This document shows, in pieces, positions 17,165-26,367 of a DNA stretch of 41,560 bases; the first letter of the stretch is position 1; every line of letters begins with the position of its first letter. This DNA comes from CALEAR01 sp035301485. Lineage in GTDB: Bacteria > Pseudomonadota > Gammaproteobacteria > Pseudomonadales > Alcanivoracaceae. A program made the position numbers and the translations under genes. The notes under the pieces are model-generated. The model ran no database searches, was not told the origin of the DNA, and saw only the letters and a list, made by a program, of their open reading frames with translations. The stretch is from NCBI GenBank assembly GCA_035301485.1, contig DATGUF010000052.1, positions 1 through 41,560 of the forward strand, read 5' to 3'.

Positions 17165-17701
17165 TCACTTTTTACGCTGCGGACCTAGCACCATCACCAT
17201 TTGGCGACCTTCCATATTGGGGCGCTGTTCTACAGATCCGTACTCTTCGAGATCGGCCTCAATGCGCTTTAGCAATTCCAACCCTAAGGATTGGTGAGCC
17301 ATCTCACGGCCGCGGAAACGAACGGTTACCTTGGCCTTATCGCCTGCCTCTAAGAAGCGGATAAGATTACGCAACTTAACGTTGTAATCTCCCTCATCTG
17401 TGCCAGGACGAAATTTAACTTCCTTCACTTGCATACGGCGCTGTTTTCTGCGGCTCTCACGCTGTTTTTGGCGGAGATCGAACAAGTGTTTACCGTAGTC
17501 CATTAAACGACATACGGGTGGTTTTGCGTCGGGCGATAGCTCAACTAAATCTAGCCTTCTTTCCTCAGCTAGTGCTAACGCCTCTTTAATTGGCACAACA
17601 CCTACTTGGTCGCCGTTTTCATCGATTAAACGTACCTCAGGTACGCTGATTTGATCATTAATTCTGGCGCGCTTACTGCCGCCTTTGCCACCACTCTTAA
17701 T
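17165..17701 (-). CDS. infC: Translation initiation factor IF-3 with AUU start codon
   Basis: A 178-residue IF3, with N-domain (RINDQISVPEVRLIDENG), lysine/arginine linker (QRESRRKQRRMQVKEVKFRPG) and C-domain ending MVMVLGPQRKK. The ATT at 17701-17699 is chosen as start because GGAGG lies eight bases upstream and the product then begins at the family's usual place; an upstream in-frame TTG at 17734 has no ribosome-binding site. AUU initiation of infC is the known basis of IF3 autorepression, because IF3 rejects non-canonical starts. It is first in its operon; thrS, often directly upstream, is absent and an accessory island lies there. Confidence 0.96.
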   Translation of the reverse strand: MKSGGKGGSKRARINDQISVPEVRLIDENGDQVGVVPIKEALALAEERRLDLVELSPDAKPPVCRLMDYGKHLFDLRQKQRESRRKQRRMQVKEVKFRPGTDEGDYNVKLRNLIRFLEAGDKAKVTVRFRGREMAHQSLGLELLKRIEADLEEYGSVEQRPNMEGRQMVMVLGPQRKK

Positions 17702-17797
17702 GTGGAGTACCTCCAAAATATTTTTATTTACCAAAGCAATGTAAGGCGCATCTCAGCGCCGAGCTTTGGCCCCAACCTTGTTTTCGATTGAGCCAAT

Positions 17798-17826
17798 ATT
17801 ATACAGCCCCACCCCTGCATACACAA
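17798..17826 (-). promoter_or_regulatory. Sigma-70 promoter of the infC operon
   Basis: On the minus strand, TTGTGT (17826-17821) is followed after 17 bp by a perfect TATAAT (17803-17798), about 100 bases before the infC start. This leaves a leader of roughly 90 nt, enough for L20-type control. Confidence 0.75.
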
Positions 17827-18120
17827 GTGGGTACTTACTGGCTGTCTTCAAACCACCTTATTGGCTTTAAGGTTGCTTTTAAAGCGCTACTAACAAGGCT
17901 AGAAAGCCGCGCATTGTAGGGCTTTTAAACACCGATTGCCACCCAACTCCAAACCATGTCACCGAGACCCTGCTGCTTAAAGCTTGCATACTAAGATTTC
18001 TTACAAATTGACAGCACTAAAAGCCATTGGAGCGACCCGTTTTGTCGCTTAATCCTGCTGTAATGTCTATTTGCTGATCTTTAGATCTAAACATTCAAAG
18101 ACAACCTTAAGGAGATAGCC
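17827..18120. promoter_or_regulatory. Intergenic region between infC and the accessory island
   Basis: No gene or thrS remnant is recognised here. Seen are a 6-bp inverted repeat (AGCGAC/GTCGCT, 18031-18049), a TTGACA at 18008-18013 without a matching -10, a perfect 12-bp palindrome TTTAGATCTAAA (18080-18091) about 30 bases before the helicase start, and a good ribosome-binding site (AAGGAGA, about 18109-18115). The palindrome could be an operator for the island; this is inference. Confidence 0.5.
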
Positions 18121-21100
18121 ATGGCCCTATCAGCGCACCCCTTACCTGACTCACTGCAGCAGGCCGTTAACCAAGCCCGCCAAAAAGCCGGTGAGTTTTA
18201 TCAATTTACTGAAGATGAAACACCGCTGTTAATCCAGTCTCAGGATGGTACCGCCAGCGGTAAAACCTTCAGCGTTTTTTATCAATATCTCCGTGCGGTG
18301 AACCCAGCTGTGTTGCCTGGCCAAGGGCATCGCAATTTGGTTTTTATTACGCCGCTCAAATCACAGATTGATTTGCCAGCAGAGATTATTGAGTTGGCTG
18401 AGCGCAAGCAGGTTAAGGTTTTACCTTTTTTATCTATTGGTGATTTAGCTGACTTGGCTTTTATTCCTTGGGGGCAAGAGCAGCAAGGTGAAGAAGCCAC
18501 TAATAAAAATCGCTACCAGCGCTGGATTAAGCAGGCAACAGGGTTACTAAAACGCAGCTTAAATGATGGTCCCAACGCAGCCTTAGTGGCTTTTAACCGG
18601 CTAGAAGAAGAGCTATTTACTCACGCGCGTCTTGAGAGACGCTTATCTGAAGAAGCGGATGCAGGCTTTATTGATGAACAGCAATGGCTGCAAGATCAAC
18701 TCGATAAAAGCAATTTTAATCTGGTGCGCCGTTTACAAGAGGCGTGTGTCGAGCTGCTCAATGGGTTGAACACAGATATAGAGACGCTGATGATTGCAGC
18801 GGAGCACGATCTTCAGGGCAAGCCGCAACTGGCTGTCAGTATGTTGCAGCATCTTTTTCCTTTTCAAGCCGCCTTATATCAGCGCTGTATTTTACTGGCG
18901 ACTACGAAGAAGTTTGATGGCAGCGTAACTCTACTGCGCCAGAGTAAAGAGGGGCATTTTGTACACTATACGCGCCCTTTGGATTGCCTATTAGGGCAGA
19001 AAAAAGTCTTGCCAGATAACCCACTGGGAGAGCTGGCGCAGTTACCCGAAGGGGAGCGTATAGACGCGTTAAAAACGCAGTATTTTGTGCATGATGCAGA
19101 TTCACCTGTTGCCTTGCGCGATATTCGTTTTACGTTGGTGCTGGATGAAGAGCATGACGCCTATGCGATCTTTCAGCAAAACGTTACTAAAATACTGCTC
19201 AGTGATGATGTGTAGCTCCCTTCCTTGTTAGCGACCTTGCATCGGGTGATCGAGTTTGTGGACGAGTGTGCGGATGATCCGCGCGCGCCGAATTACGAAG
19301 CGCTCAAAGACTATATCGATGAGATTAAAAAAGCTTTAGCCAAGTGTGATTTAAGGGCTGACTTTGAGCTCAAGCAGCTGACTCAATTGTTTCAAAATAC
19401 CTTGCTGGACGTGGTGGTGGATGGGCGCAACACTGAGCAGGTGATTGCGCTGATTGGCAATGTGTTTAGTCATCAGATTCAGCGTTTTTATCGTGAAGAT
19501 GATTTGCGTCGTATTCGTTTACGCAGCCATGGCCGTTATTCGTATACCGAGATGTATGTGGCAGCTGATGACGCAGACGATAATAACTTTAGCCTTTATG
19601 AGTTGTATCAGACGGTGACGGCTGTCTTAGCGGCGTCCGCCACTTTAGTGCAACCCAGTCGGGTGCAACACATGCTATCCCAGCAAGAGCAGGCTAATCA
19701 TAATAATCCGTTATCGCGCTTTATTGGTAAGGCGCAAGCGATCAAGGGCGAGGCTAAATACTTATTGGCTGGCCAAGGTGATCATGCGCAGTTTATTGAT
19801 GATTTCTTCACTTACTTCCAGCCCAAAACCTTGTTTTCCTTGTCGCCGCGCGATCAGGTGATGATGAAGGCTGAGCAAGTCAAGGGCTGGATTTTGCTCA
19901 AGTTTCGTATGGAGTTGATTAAGGAGTTACCGGAAATTAGTTTGTTGCGCATGTTGTATCAAACGCGCAATACAGTGACTTTACTTTCAGCTACTGCAGG
20001 GTTTCCTAGCACCTATAATGGGCAATACAGTCGGCCTTTTTTAGAGCGTTATGCCAGTATTTTAGGCTTCCACACGCGTCGCCGTGATCTTGCAGCAACC
20101 CAGTCACTCGTTAGCGTACGCACACTACGAAGCAAGATACGGCCGGTCAATATTGAAGTCTTTGATGAGCAGCAGCTACTGCTATCGCCTGTCGTGAATG
20201 AACCAGCATTTTTGCGGGTGTATGAGCGTTGGTTGCAACTGCTGCAGCCTTACCTACACGACATTAAGCATAATCGTTATCACCATCGTGAGTTTTGTCG
20301 GCATTTACAAGCTGTTTTGTTGGCGGCCTATACTGAAAATCACTCTTTAAGTATTGGCTTAAGTGGTCGTTTTTTTCGCGTACTGGGCTTGTATTTGGAT
20401 GCTCAAACACGCAGCTCCACCCCTGAACGGAGGCTGGTGATAATTGATAAACGCCAAGATCAGGATTTGCATCGAGTCTTTGAGTTTCGGCCGTTTAAAG
20501 ACAAAAACCCGCTGCGTGTGGTGATGTTTGATTCTCGGCTTAACCGTGAAGATCAGGTGCGTGAGTACCTGCGAGTTGATCGGCCTGATCTAACCATTTG
20601 CATGGTGTCGCATTTTAAAGGGGCGAGCACCGGGCTGAACCATTATGTGAGTTACCTGCTTGATGAGCGGGTGTTTCAGGTGGACTTTCAGCGCTTGATA
20701 TTGGTATGCAGCAGTTATTGGAGCCAGGTGACGCAGAAGGATACGCAGACGGGTAGCCGTAGCCGCAATACCTTGGCCAACTATATTACGTTGCTTAAAC
20801 ACTACAGTCATGGCCCTGTTTTGCGCCGTGTGGATGAGTTTGAGACTGATTTAGTCGACTCTTCTGCAGGACGCTTATTAGATAGGGAGCATGTTGTGGA
20901 ATTGCATAAAACAGCCATGCAAACCTTTGGCCGCACCGAGCGGCGCGATGCCATTATGGTGGGCTATATTCAGCTGCCATACGATGTGCAGCTTAATGCT
21001 ATGCGGGTATTTCGTGATTTAAAACGTCATCCGGATGCACAGGTGTTGCTAGCCTCCTTAAGTTTGCACAATCATGCATGGGCCACGCATGCGTTGCAGC

Positions 21101-22128
21101 ACTTGCAGCAAGCCAGCTTTGCGGATGGGCAACAGCGCCGCTCTTTTGAGCACAAAGTGGAGCAAGCCTGCCAGCACTACGATGCATTTGAAAAGATTTT
21201 TGTGCAGCAGATTTTACCGCAGGCGAAAGCAGGTGATGCTGATGCGATCGCATTTAATGAGGCCCTGCGCCACAGTGATAGCTTTCAGAACCCTCAAGCT
21301 TATATTGCCCGCCTGCAGCGCACGGCTTGGGTTAAAAAGGATTCTTTTTTGGCCCACTGCATTGATCACTTCTATTTGACCCGCGAGGCCGACTGGGAGC
21401 AAGTGATTGTCGCGCGGGCTGCCGATGAGCCTTATGGTTTAACTGATTTAGCCAGCGGCACCACGGCCTATCAGCCGGAGAAGCTGTTGCCGCCCTACCA
21501 TCAAGATATGAGTGACAATGCGTTTGTTTTGGAGAAAAAGCTCTTCAGTGATTTCCTCAAGTTGAAGCCAGAGCCACTGCAACACAATATGCCTATCCCT
21601 AAATTGCTGCCACTGCTAATGGGTAATATCGGTGAGTGGCAAGTGCAGCGTGTGCTTGAGCATGCCGGCATTCAGGCGCTCACACCCCAGCAAGTGTGCG
21701 AGCAGCTTGGCAGTCATTACTATGAAGATTTTGATGTGTATTGCCGAGTGGGTCAGCAGCTGATTGCCATTGATGCGAAGAACTGGCGCATGGGTGCTAA
21801 TCACCGTCAGCAAGGGCAAGAGCTCCATGCTCAAGCACTGCAAAGGTTGCACAGGTTACAGCAGCTGAGTGTCAATAACCCGCAGATCCAGCAGGTGCGC
21901 GCGGTGTATTTAAACACCCGTTACAGTCGAAATGCCTTGAATGACCGTGCCGAGCAAATGGCGCAAGAGCAGCTGTTTTATTTAAATTTGTTTAAATCCA
22001 TTCCGCTTTATGAGTCTCACCACACATTAAAAGATCAAGCCAAGTTGCGTTATCAGTTACGTATAAGCCCAACGCTCTTAGCGCTATTAGACGCCGCTGA
22101 GAGGGATCCAAAAGGAGAACAAGAATGA
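18121..22128 (+). pseudogene. Large SF2 helicase with PD-(D/E)XK nuclease domain, split by an in-frame TAG
   Basis: One continuous frame of about 1,335 codons with a single amber codon at 19213-19215 (codon 365). The N-terminal piece has Walker A (DGTASGKT, residues 42-49), motif Ia (VFITPLKSQ) and the Walker B DEEHD (342-346). Counting through the stop, the second piece has motif III (LLSATAG, near 621), a motif V-like SHFKGASTGLN (near 830) and motif VI QTFGRTERR (near 934; QxxGRxxR). The C-terminus has a PD-(D/E)XK nuclease pattern: GEW (Glu1172), YEDFD (Asp1205) and IDAK (Asp1218, Lys1220). The roughly 300 residues between motifs I and II resemble the spacing in DinG/XPD helicases. The downstream piece lacks its own ribosome-binding site. 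It is the first gene of a defence-like island and ends in ATGA overlap with the next gene. Confidence 0.8.
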
Positions 22129-24260
22129 AGAGCAATGCATTGCACAAAGTGAGCTATCAGGTTGATATGGCAGCTGAATGGGGGCTGCAAGAGCCTGCAC
22201 ATTATGCACCGCCGGCGCGCACTCAGTTGTTTGATATTGGCGAACCAGCCGAGCAGGTCTTGCAAAAACTCTTAGCGTTTCATGATGAGGAGGGCTGGGG
22301 CATTGATGCCTTTATTCTTGAGCGACCTAAAGCGAAAGAGCAGAGTTGGGAGGCTCATCTGCAAGCTGTTTATAAGGAAGTACGCCATAGAGTGGCTGAT
22401 AAAATCGCAGTTAAAGCAAGTTCCGCTTTGAAATATGAGATTTTAAGAGAGGGTGTGCGGTATTTGGTGATCTATCTGTCGCCTCAAGCGCAGTTTACGG
22501 CGCAAAAACTGCACGATATTCAGCACTTTAATACCCATCAAATTGCGCAAACTGTATTGGCCTTAAGAATTAAACTGCTGTTACTTGAGGATGTGGCGCA
22601 GTACAGCGAACTGGGTGCGGTGGATTACAACAGTGAGTTGTATTTTGGTGCTGCCGTGCAACCCGGTGGGCCCAACAAGAAAGGCGAGTTTTATATTGAC
22701 GGGTTGCAATATGAATTATTTTACTCTCCCGACTTTCAAGACTTAACCTTTAAGCTTTTTTTAAGCTGCTTTCGCGCAAAAAACGCAGGACTCGGACTGG
22801 TCGGTGATGCAGACCGCGTGCTGATTGCCAACCAAACCACGTTACAGGTGATTAAGAAAGTGGACGGGCGACGGTACAGCAAAATGCCTTATATGCGCTT
22901 TGCCAATAAAGACTACGCGGGCTGCCGTAACCATGCCGAAAATCGCTTACAGCGACTTATCAGCGACATTTTAACCAGCAGTAAAATTGCTTTTACGCCA
23001 CAGGTGTATCAAGCCACTCATTGTCAGTTGCAATTTGTAAGCGCTAAAGAGAAGCGCTTACAACGCCCGCTGGTATTGATTGATAACCTGGGTGAGTGTG
23101 CTTATGTAGAGCAACGGCAGGCTTTTTTACAGCAGCTAAAAACGGATCTGGCTGCGGCGGATATCATTCAGCCGACAGCCATTGAAGCGCTCAGCCCCCA
23201 CTGCAATTATTTGGTCATTAATGCGGAGCAGAAAGACAATGGTTCTAGCATCACCGCTCTAGTCGTAAATAAGAAAGGTGAACGCGAGCACAAACAGCTG
23301 AACACTTTTTGGCAGGCGCTCGCATGGGTGCAAGGTAAGGAGCGCAGTGAGCAAGCACAGCGGTTGCAGCAGCTCGATTATTACAGTCAATTAAAAATCA
23401 CTCGTTTCCTAGAGCTTGAGCAGCATGGTTCCAAGGTGTTACAAGGCCTTAATATTGATCTAAATAAAGTTGCACGCTTTAAGCCAGAAGCCGCGCCGAT
23501 TATCGCGCCACAATTAGCCATGCTGCGTTATGAGCTAAGTTTAAAAGAGGCTGTATTGGTGGATGGCTGTATTGATGGCTTTCAAGTGCCTGACGGTCAA
23601 TTTATTTTGGTAGCGGTGCGCAACTTTAAAAAGGGTAAAGGCAAGGCTAGCTATATTGCCGTAACACACATTGAATTTAAGTCAGGACGCCTTAGTATTT
23701 CACCAGCCAAACTGTACGACGATGAGCAGCGGGTGCGTTATGAAGTACCTGGAATGAGTACTGAGACTGTTGATCAATTACGCGATGGCAGCTTTTATCT
23801 GGTGGATGCCGAGCAACAGGTGGTCATCAACCGTTACTCAACGAGTCGCGTGCCACAAATCATAGGTTCTGCCGAACGCTGCAGCTTGCAAGAGGCACAG
23901 GCCAATGCTGGAAAGATTCAGAAAACCGGCCACCCGCAGCGTACTTGCCTGCCGTACTATCTGACGCCTAAGCCTAAAGGACACCCCACCAGCCGTTACC
24001 AGCAATTGTTTATACAAAAAAATGGTGATGAAGCTTTGTTGTTTTGTAGCACCAGCAATCAGATCAGCCAGTCGCCGCATAAGGCGATCAGAGTTTACAA
24101 ATTAGTAGCAAAAGATTTTTCAGGCCAACCTGTGGATGCGCTCAATACAGCCGCTGCACAATTGTTATTGCGCACCTATACGTTGGATTTGCTGCGCTAT
24201 AAAGAGGTGACGCAAAGCTCGTTGCTGGAAAAAATTGCGCGTATGGCTTTAGAGAACTAG
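22125..24260 (+). CDS. Uncharacterised 711-aa protein coupled to the helicase-nuclease
   Basis: Family not recognised. The start overlaps the helicase stop by four bases (ATGA) and AAAGGAGA precedes it, so the two proteins are made together and probably act together. There is no signal peptide or membrane segment. The middle (about 315-385) has alternating strands, PLVLID then YLVINAEQ...SITALVVNKKGE, reminiscent of an RNase H-like core but without a clear acidic catalytic set. The C-terminus has HPQRTCLPYYLTPKP and HPTSRYQQLFI, then an Ala/Leu-rich helix (about 670-710). The neighbourhood recalls the described pPIWI_RE module (PIWI-like protein with DinG helicase and REase), but the length and motifs do not let me assign it. 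Lys/Gln-rich, soluble. Confidence 0.8.
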   Translation: MKSNALHKVSYQVDMAAEWGLQEPAHYAPPARTQLFDIGEPAEQVLQKLLAFHDEEGWGIDAFILERPKAKEQSWEAHLQAVYKEVRHRVADKIAVKASSALKYEILREGVRYLVIYLSPQAQFTAQKLHDIQHFNTHQIAQTVLALRIKLLLLEDVAQYSELGAVDYNSELYFGAAVQPGGPNKKGEFYIDGLQYELFYSPDFQDLTFKLFLSCFRAKNAGLGLVGDADRVLIANQTTLQVIKKVDGRRYSKMPYMRFANKDYAGCRNHAENRLQRLISDILTSSKIAFTPQVYQATHCQLQFVSAKEKRLQRPLVLIDNLGECAYVEQRQAFLQQLKTDLAAADIIQPTAIEALSPHCNYLVINAEQKDNGSSITALVVNKKGEREHKQLNTFWQALAWVQGKERSEQAQRLQQLDYYSQLKITRFLELEQHGSKVLQGLNIDLNKVARFKPEAAPIIAPQLAMLRYELSLKEAVLVDGCIDGFQVPDGQFILVAVRNFKKGKGKASYIAVTHIEFKSGRLSISPAKLYDDEQRVRYEVPGMSTETVDQLRDGSFYLVDAEQQVVINRYSTSRVPQIIGSAERCSLQEAQANAGKIQKTGHPQRTCLPYYLTPKPKGHPTSRYQQLFIQKNGDEALLFCSTSNQISQSPHKAIRVYKLVAKDFSGQPVDALNTAAAQLLLRTYTLDLLRYKEVTQSSLLEKIARMALEN

Positions 24261-24297
24261 CCTTAACCAACATAAACACACAACATAGGCACTCCAC

Positions 24298-25296
24298 ATG
24301 AAGTTAGGCCGCAACACCCCCTGCCCCTGTGGCAGCGAGAAAAAATATAAACGCTGCTGCATGAACAGCATCGCCCAACAACAAGCTGCGCTTGCCGATG
24401 ACATTGCTCAAGCAGTAGCAATGAATCCCAGCCTTAGTATTGATGAACTAAATCTTGTGGCGCAGCGAAAAATAGAGCAGCGCAATCATCAGCCACATGC
24501 TGATTTTTGTGGTCTCACATCTACGCAGATGCAAAATTGGCTGTATGCCCCGCTGGATGAGTTAATTGATGTCACGATCAACACACCCAGCGATTTATCC
24601 GACAGCCCCGTGATGCGTTATTTAGCCTTGATACTAGATGAAGCCATGCAGCAAGGCGGTTCCTTCAAAGCCACAGCAAAAGGCAATTTACCCGTTAAAC
24701 TGGTTAAACAAGCTACTGCATTGTTGCCTGAATTTACCGTGGCAGAGCTCGAAACGGTGCCCAGTATCAGTGAATATCAAGGCCATAATGAAGATCAGTT
24801 TAATGCCTTACATTACACCCGTGTTTTAGCCGAAATTGCTGGCGTTATTTACCATAGAAGTGGCGCTTTTCATGTTAAAAAAACGGCGCAAAAGCAGTAC
24901 CAAGCACAAGGCTTGCATGCTTTCTTTTTGCCCATGCTCGACGCCGCCGTTAGCCACTATAACTGGGGTTACTTTGACAGCTTCGATGATCAAACTGATT
25001 TACGCCTATTCTGGCTGTTTATGTTATGGCGGCTGCAACAACACGGCTCCGCGAACACACTCATCACAGAAACGGCCCGCGCCTTCCCTGCTTTGCTGGA
25101 GCAAATGCCCGTGAGTCACTACCACTCAGCCACAGAGCAGCTGCACATATTAATCAACACACGTTTTATGAAGCGTTTTTTACAATACTGGGGCTTTATC
25201 ACTGCAGGACCACGGCTATTTTTGCACGCCGAAGACGCAACAGAAACCGTGACCCTCCAACCTCTTCTTAGAGAAAGTTTTGTTTTTTCTGTGTAG
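24298..25296 (+). CDS. SEC-C motif protein of unknown function
   Basis: A 332-residue protein starting with a complete SEC-C zinc-binding motif, NTPCPCGSEKKYKRCC (residues 5-20; Cys at 8, 10, 19 and 20). The remainder is mostly helical, with aromatic-rich segments (YNWGYFDSFDDQTDLRLFWL) and no recognised catalytic motif. SEC-C zinc knuckles occur at the end of SecA and on many accessory proteins, including ones in defence islands. It lies 37 bp after the 711-aa gene on the same strand, so cotranscription is possible, though its ribosome-binding site is weak. Whether it belongs to the system or to the flanking chromosome is open. Confidence 0.8.
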   Translation: MKLGRNTPCPCGSEKKYKRCCMNSIAQQQAALADDIAQAVAMNPSLSIDELNLVAQRKIEQRNHQPHADFCGLTSTQMQNWLYAPLDELIDVTINTPSDLSDSPVMRYLALILDEAMQQGGSFKATAKGNLPVKLVKQATALLPEFTVAELETVPSISEYQGHNEDQFNALHYTRVLAEIAGVIYHRSGAFHVKKTAQKQYQAQGLHAFFLPMLDAAVSHYNWGYFDSFDDQTDLRLFWLFMLWRLQQHGSANTLITETARAFPALLEQMPVSHYHSATEQLHILINTRFMKRFLQYWGFITAGPRLFLHAEDATETVTLQPLLRESFVFSV

Positions 25297-25354
25297 CGTG
25301 TTTTGTTGGACACCTAAATTGCGGCGCTTATCATGCGTAAAACAACCAAGGCGC

Positions 25355-25384
25355 TATAATACCCCATTCGCCCACCTTTAGGAG
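25355..25384 (+). promoter_or_regulatory. -10 element and RBS of the RNA methyltransferase gene
   Basis: A perfect TATAAT is at 25355-25360 and AGGAG lies at about 25380-25384, before the ATG at 25390. No good -35 is seen at the usual distance. Confidence 0.45.
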
Positions 25385-25389
25385 CCACC

Positions 25390-26145
25390 ATGCTAAGCAA
25401 GAATCAAGCCAAAAACATTCGCGCCTTACAACGCAAAAAAACACGTCGTGAAACCGGTTTATTCCTTGTTGAGGGCGAAAAAATTGTGGCTGAGCTGCTA
25501 GCTTCTACCTGGAACATCCACAGCCTCTATGCCACCACCACCTTCTTAGCAGCGCATCAAGCGCTGGTGTTAGCGCGCAACATCCCCGTGGTGGAATGCA
25601 GCGCCAAAGCCTTAACCGCTGCGGGCTCGCTGGTGACAAACAACGCAGCTATTGCTGTGGCTCACCAAGCAGCAACCACTCACCAAACACCCTCCGCAAA
25701 CGCTTGGACGCTAGCGCTCGACGACATTAATGATCCTGGCAACCTTGGCAGCTTGCTGCGCATTGCAGACTGGTACGGCATCGAACAACTCGTTTGCTCC
25801 CCCACCACGGTGGACCTGTACAACCCAAAAGTGATCAATGCCTCCAAAGGCTCTTTCCTGCGCGTACCTGTACAACAACTGCCGCTCAGCGAATATTTCC
25901 AACACTTACCCTCAGGCAGCAACATTTATGGCGCCTACCTAGATGGTCAATCCATTCATCAACTGGCGCCGAGCAACTCGGGGGGTGTTATTTTGTTAGG
26001 CAGTGAAGCGCACGGCATCAACGCTGCGCTTTCTGATTACGTTACGCACAAAATCACCATTCCTGCTTTTGGCGCGGCAGAATCTTTAAACGTGGCCGTA
26101 GCCGCCGCCATTATTTGCGACAATATAAAGCGCCTTCACCCTTAG
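25390..26145 (+). CDS. SpoU/TrmH-family RNA 2'-O-methyltransferase
   Basis: A 251-residue SPOUT methyltransferase, with an N-terminal RNA-substrate-binding domain (LSKNQAKNIRALQRKKTRRE, GLFLVEGEKIVAEL, residues 2-100) and the knotted catalytic domain. The three SPOUT motifs are LDDINDPGNLGSLLRIADWYG (motif 1, with Asn and Arg), ILLGSEAHGI (motif 2) and PAFGAAESLNVAVAAAI (motif 3). It would methylate the 2'-OH of a ribose in rRNA or tRNA with S-adenosylmethionine. The TsnR/YsgA-like N-terminus favours 23S rRNA, but the position cannot be told. It forms the chromosomal right edge of the accessory island. Confidence 0.92.
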   Translation: MLSKNQAKNIRALQRKKTRRETGLFLVEGEKIVAELLASTWNIHSLYATTTFLAAHQALVLARNIPVVECSAKALTAAGSLVTNNAAIAVAHQAATTHQTPSANAWTLALDDINDPGNLGSLLRIADWYGIEQLVCSPTTVDLYNPKVINASKGSFLRVPVQQLPLSEYFQHLPSGSNIYGAYLDGQSIHQLAPSNSGGVILLGSEAHGINAALSDYVTHKITIPAFGAAESLNVAVAAAIICDNIKRLHP

Positions 26146-26322
26146 CTGTGGTGAAAACTGACTTTAGCAAATGCTTTTCAGCGCCCCTCTGACCCACTAG
26201 TCTATCTTTTTAAACAGGCAAAAAACCATTTTACCCTATTAAAAACAACAAGATAACAAGATCGCAAAGGCCGCCAACATCTCCTGTCATTATTTTTCTG
26301 TCAGTTTTGCTTCATTTTAGTT

Positions 26323-26328
26323 TATGAT
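26323..26328 (+). promoter_or_regulatory. Possible -10 of the aspA promoter
   Basis: A TATGAT hexamer sits about 40 bases before the ATG at 26368, with a poor -35 (TGTCAG) 18 bp upstream. The surrounding sequence is AT-rich. Confidence 0.3.
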
Positions 26329-26367
26329 ATGGCTCTTAATTTATTTCCAAGAGGCTTTTATATTTAA

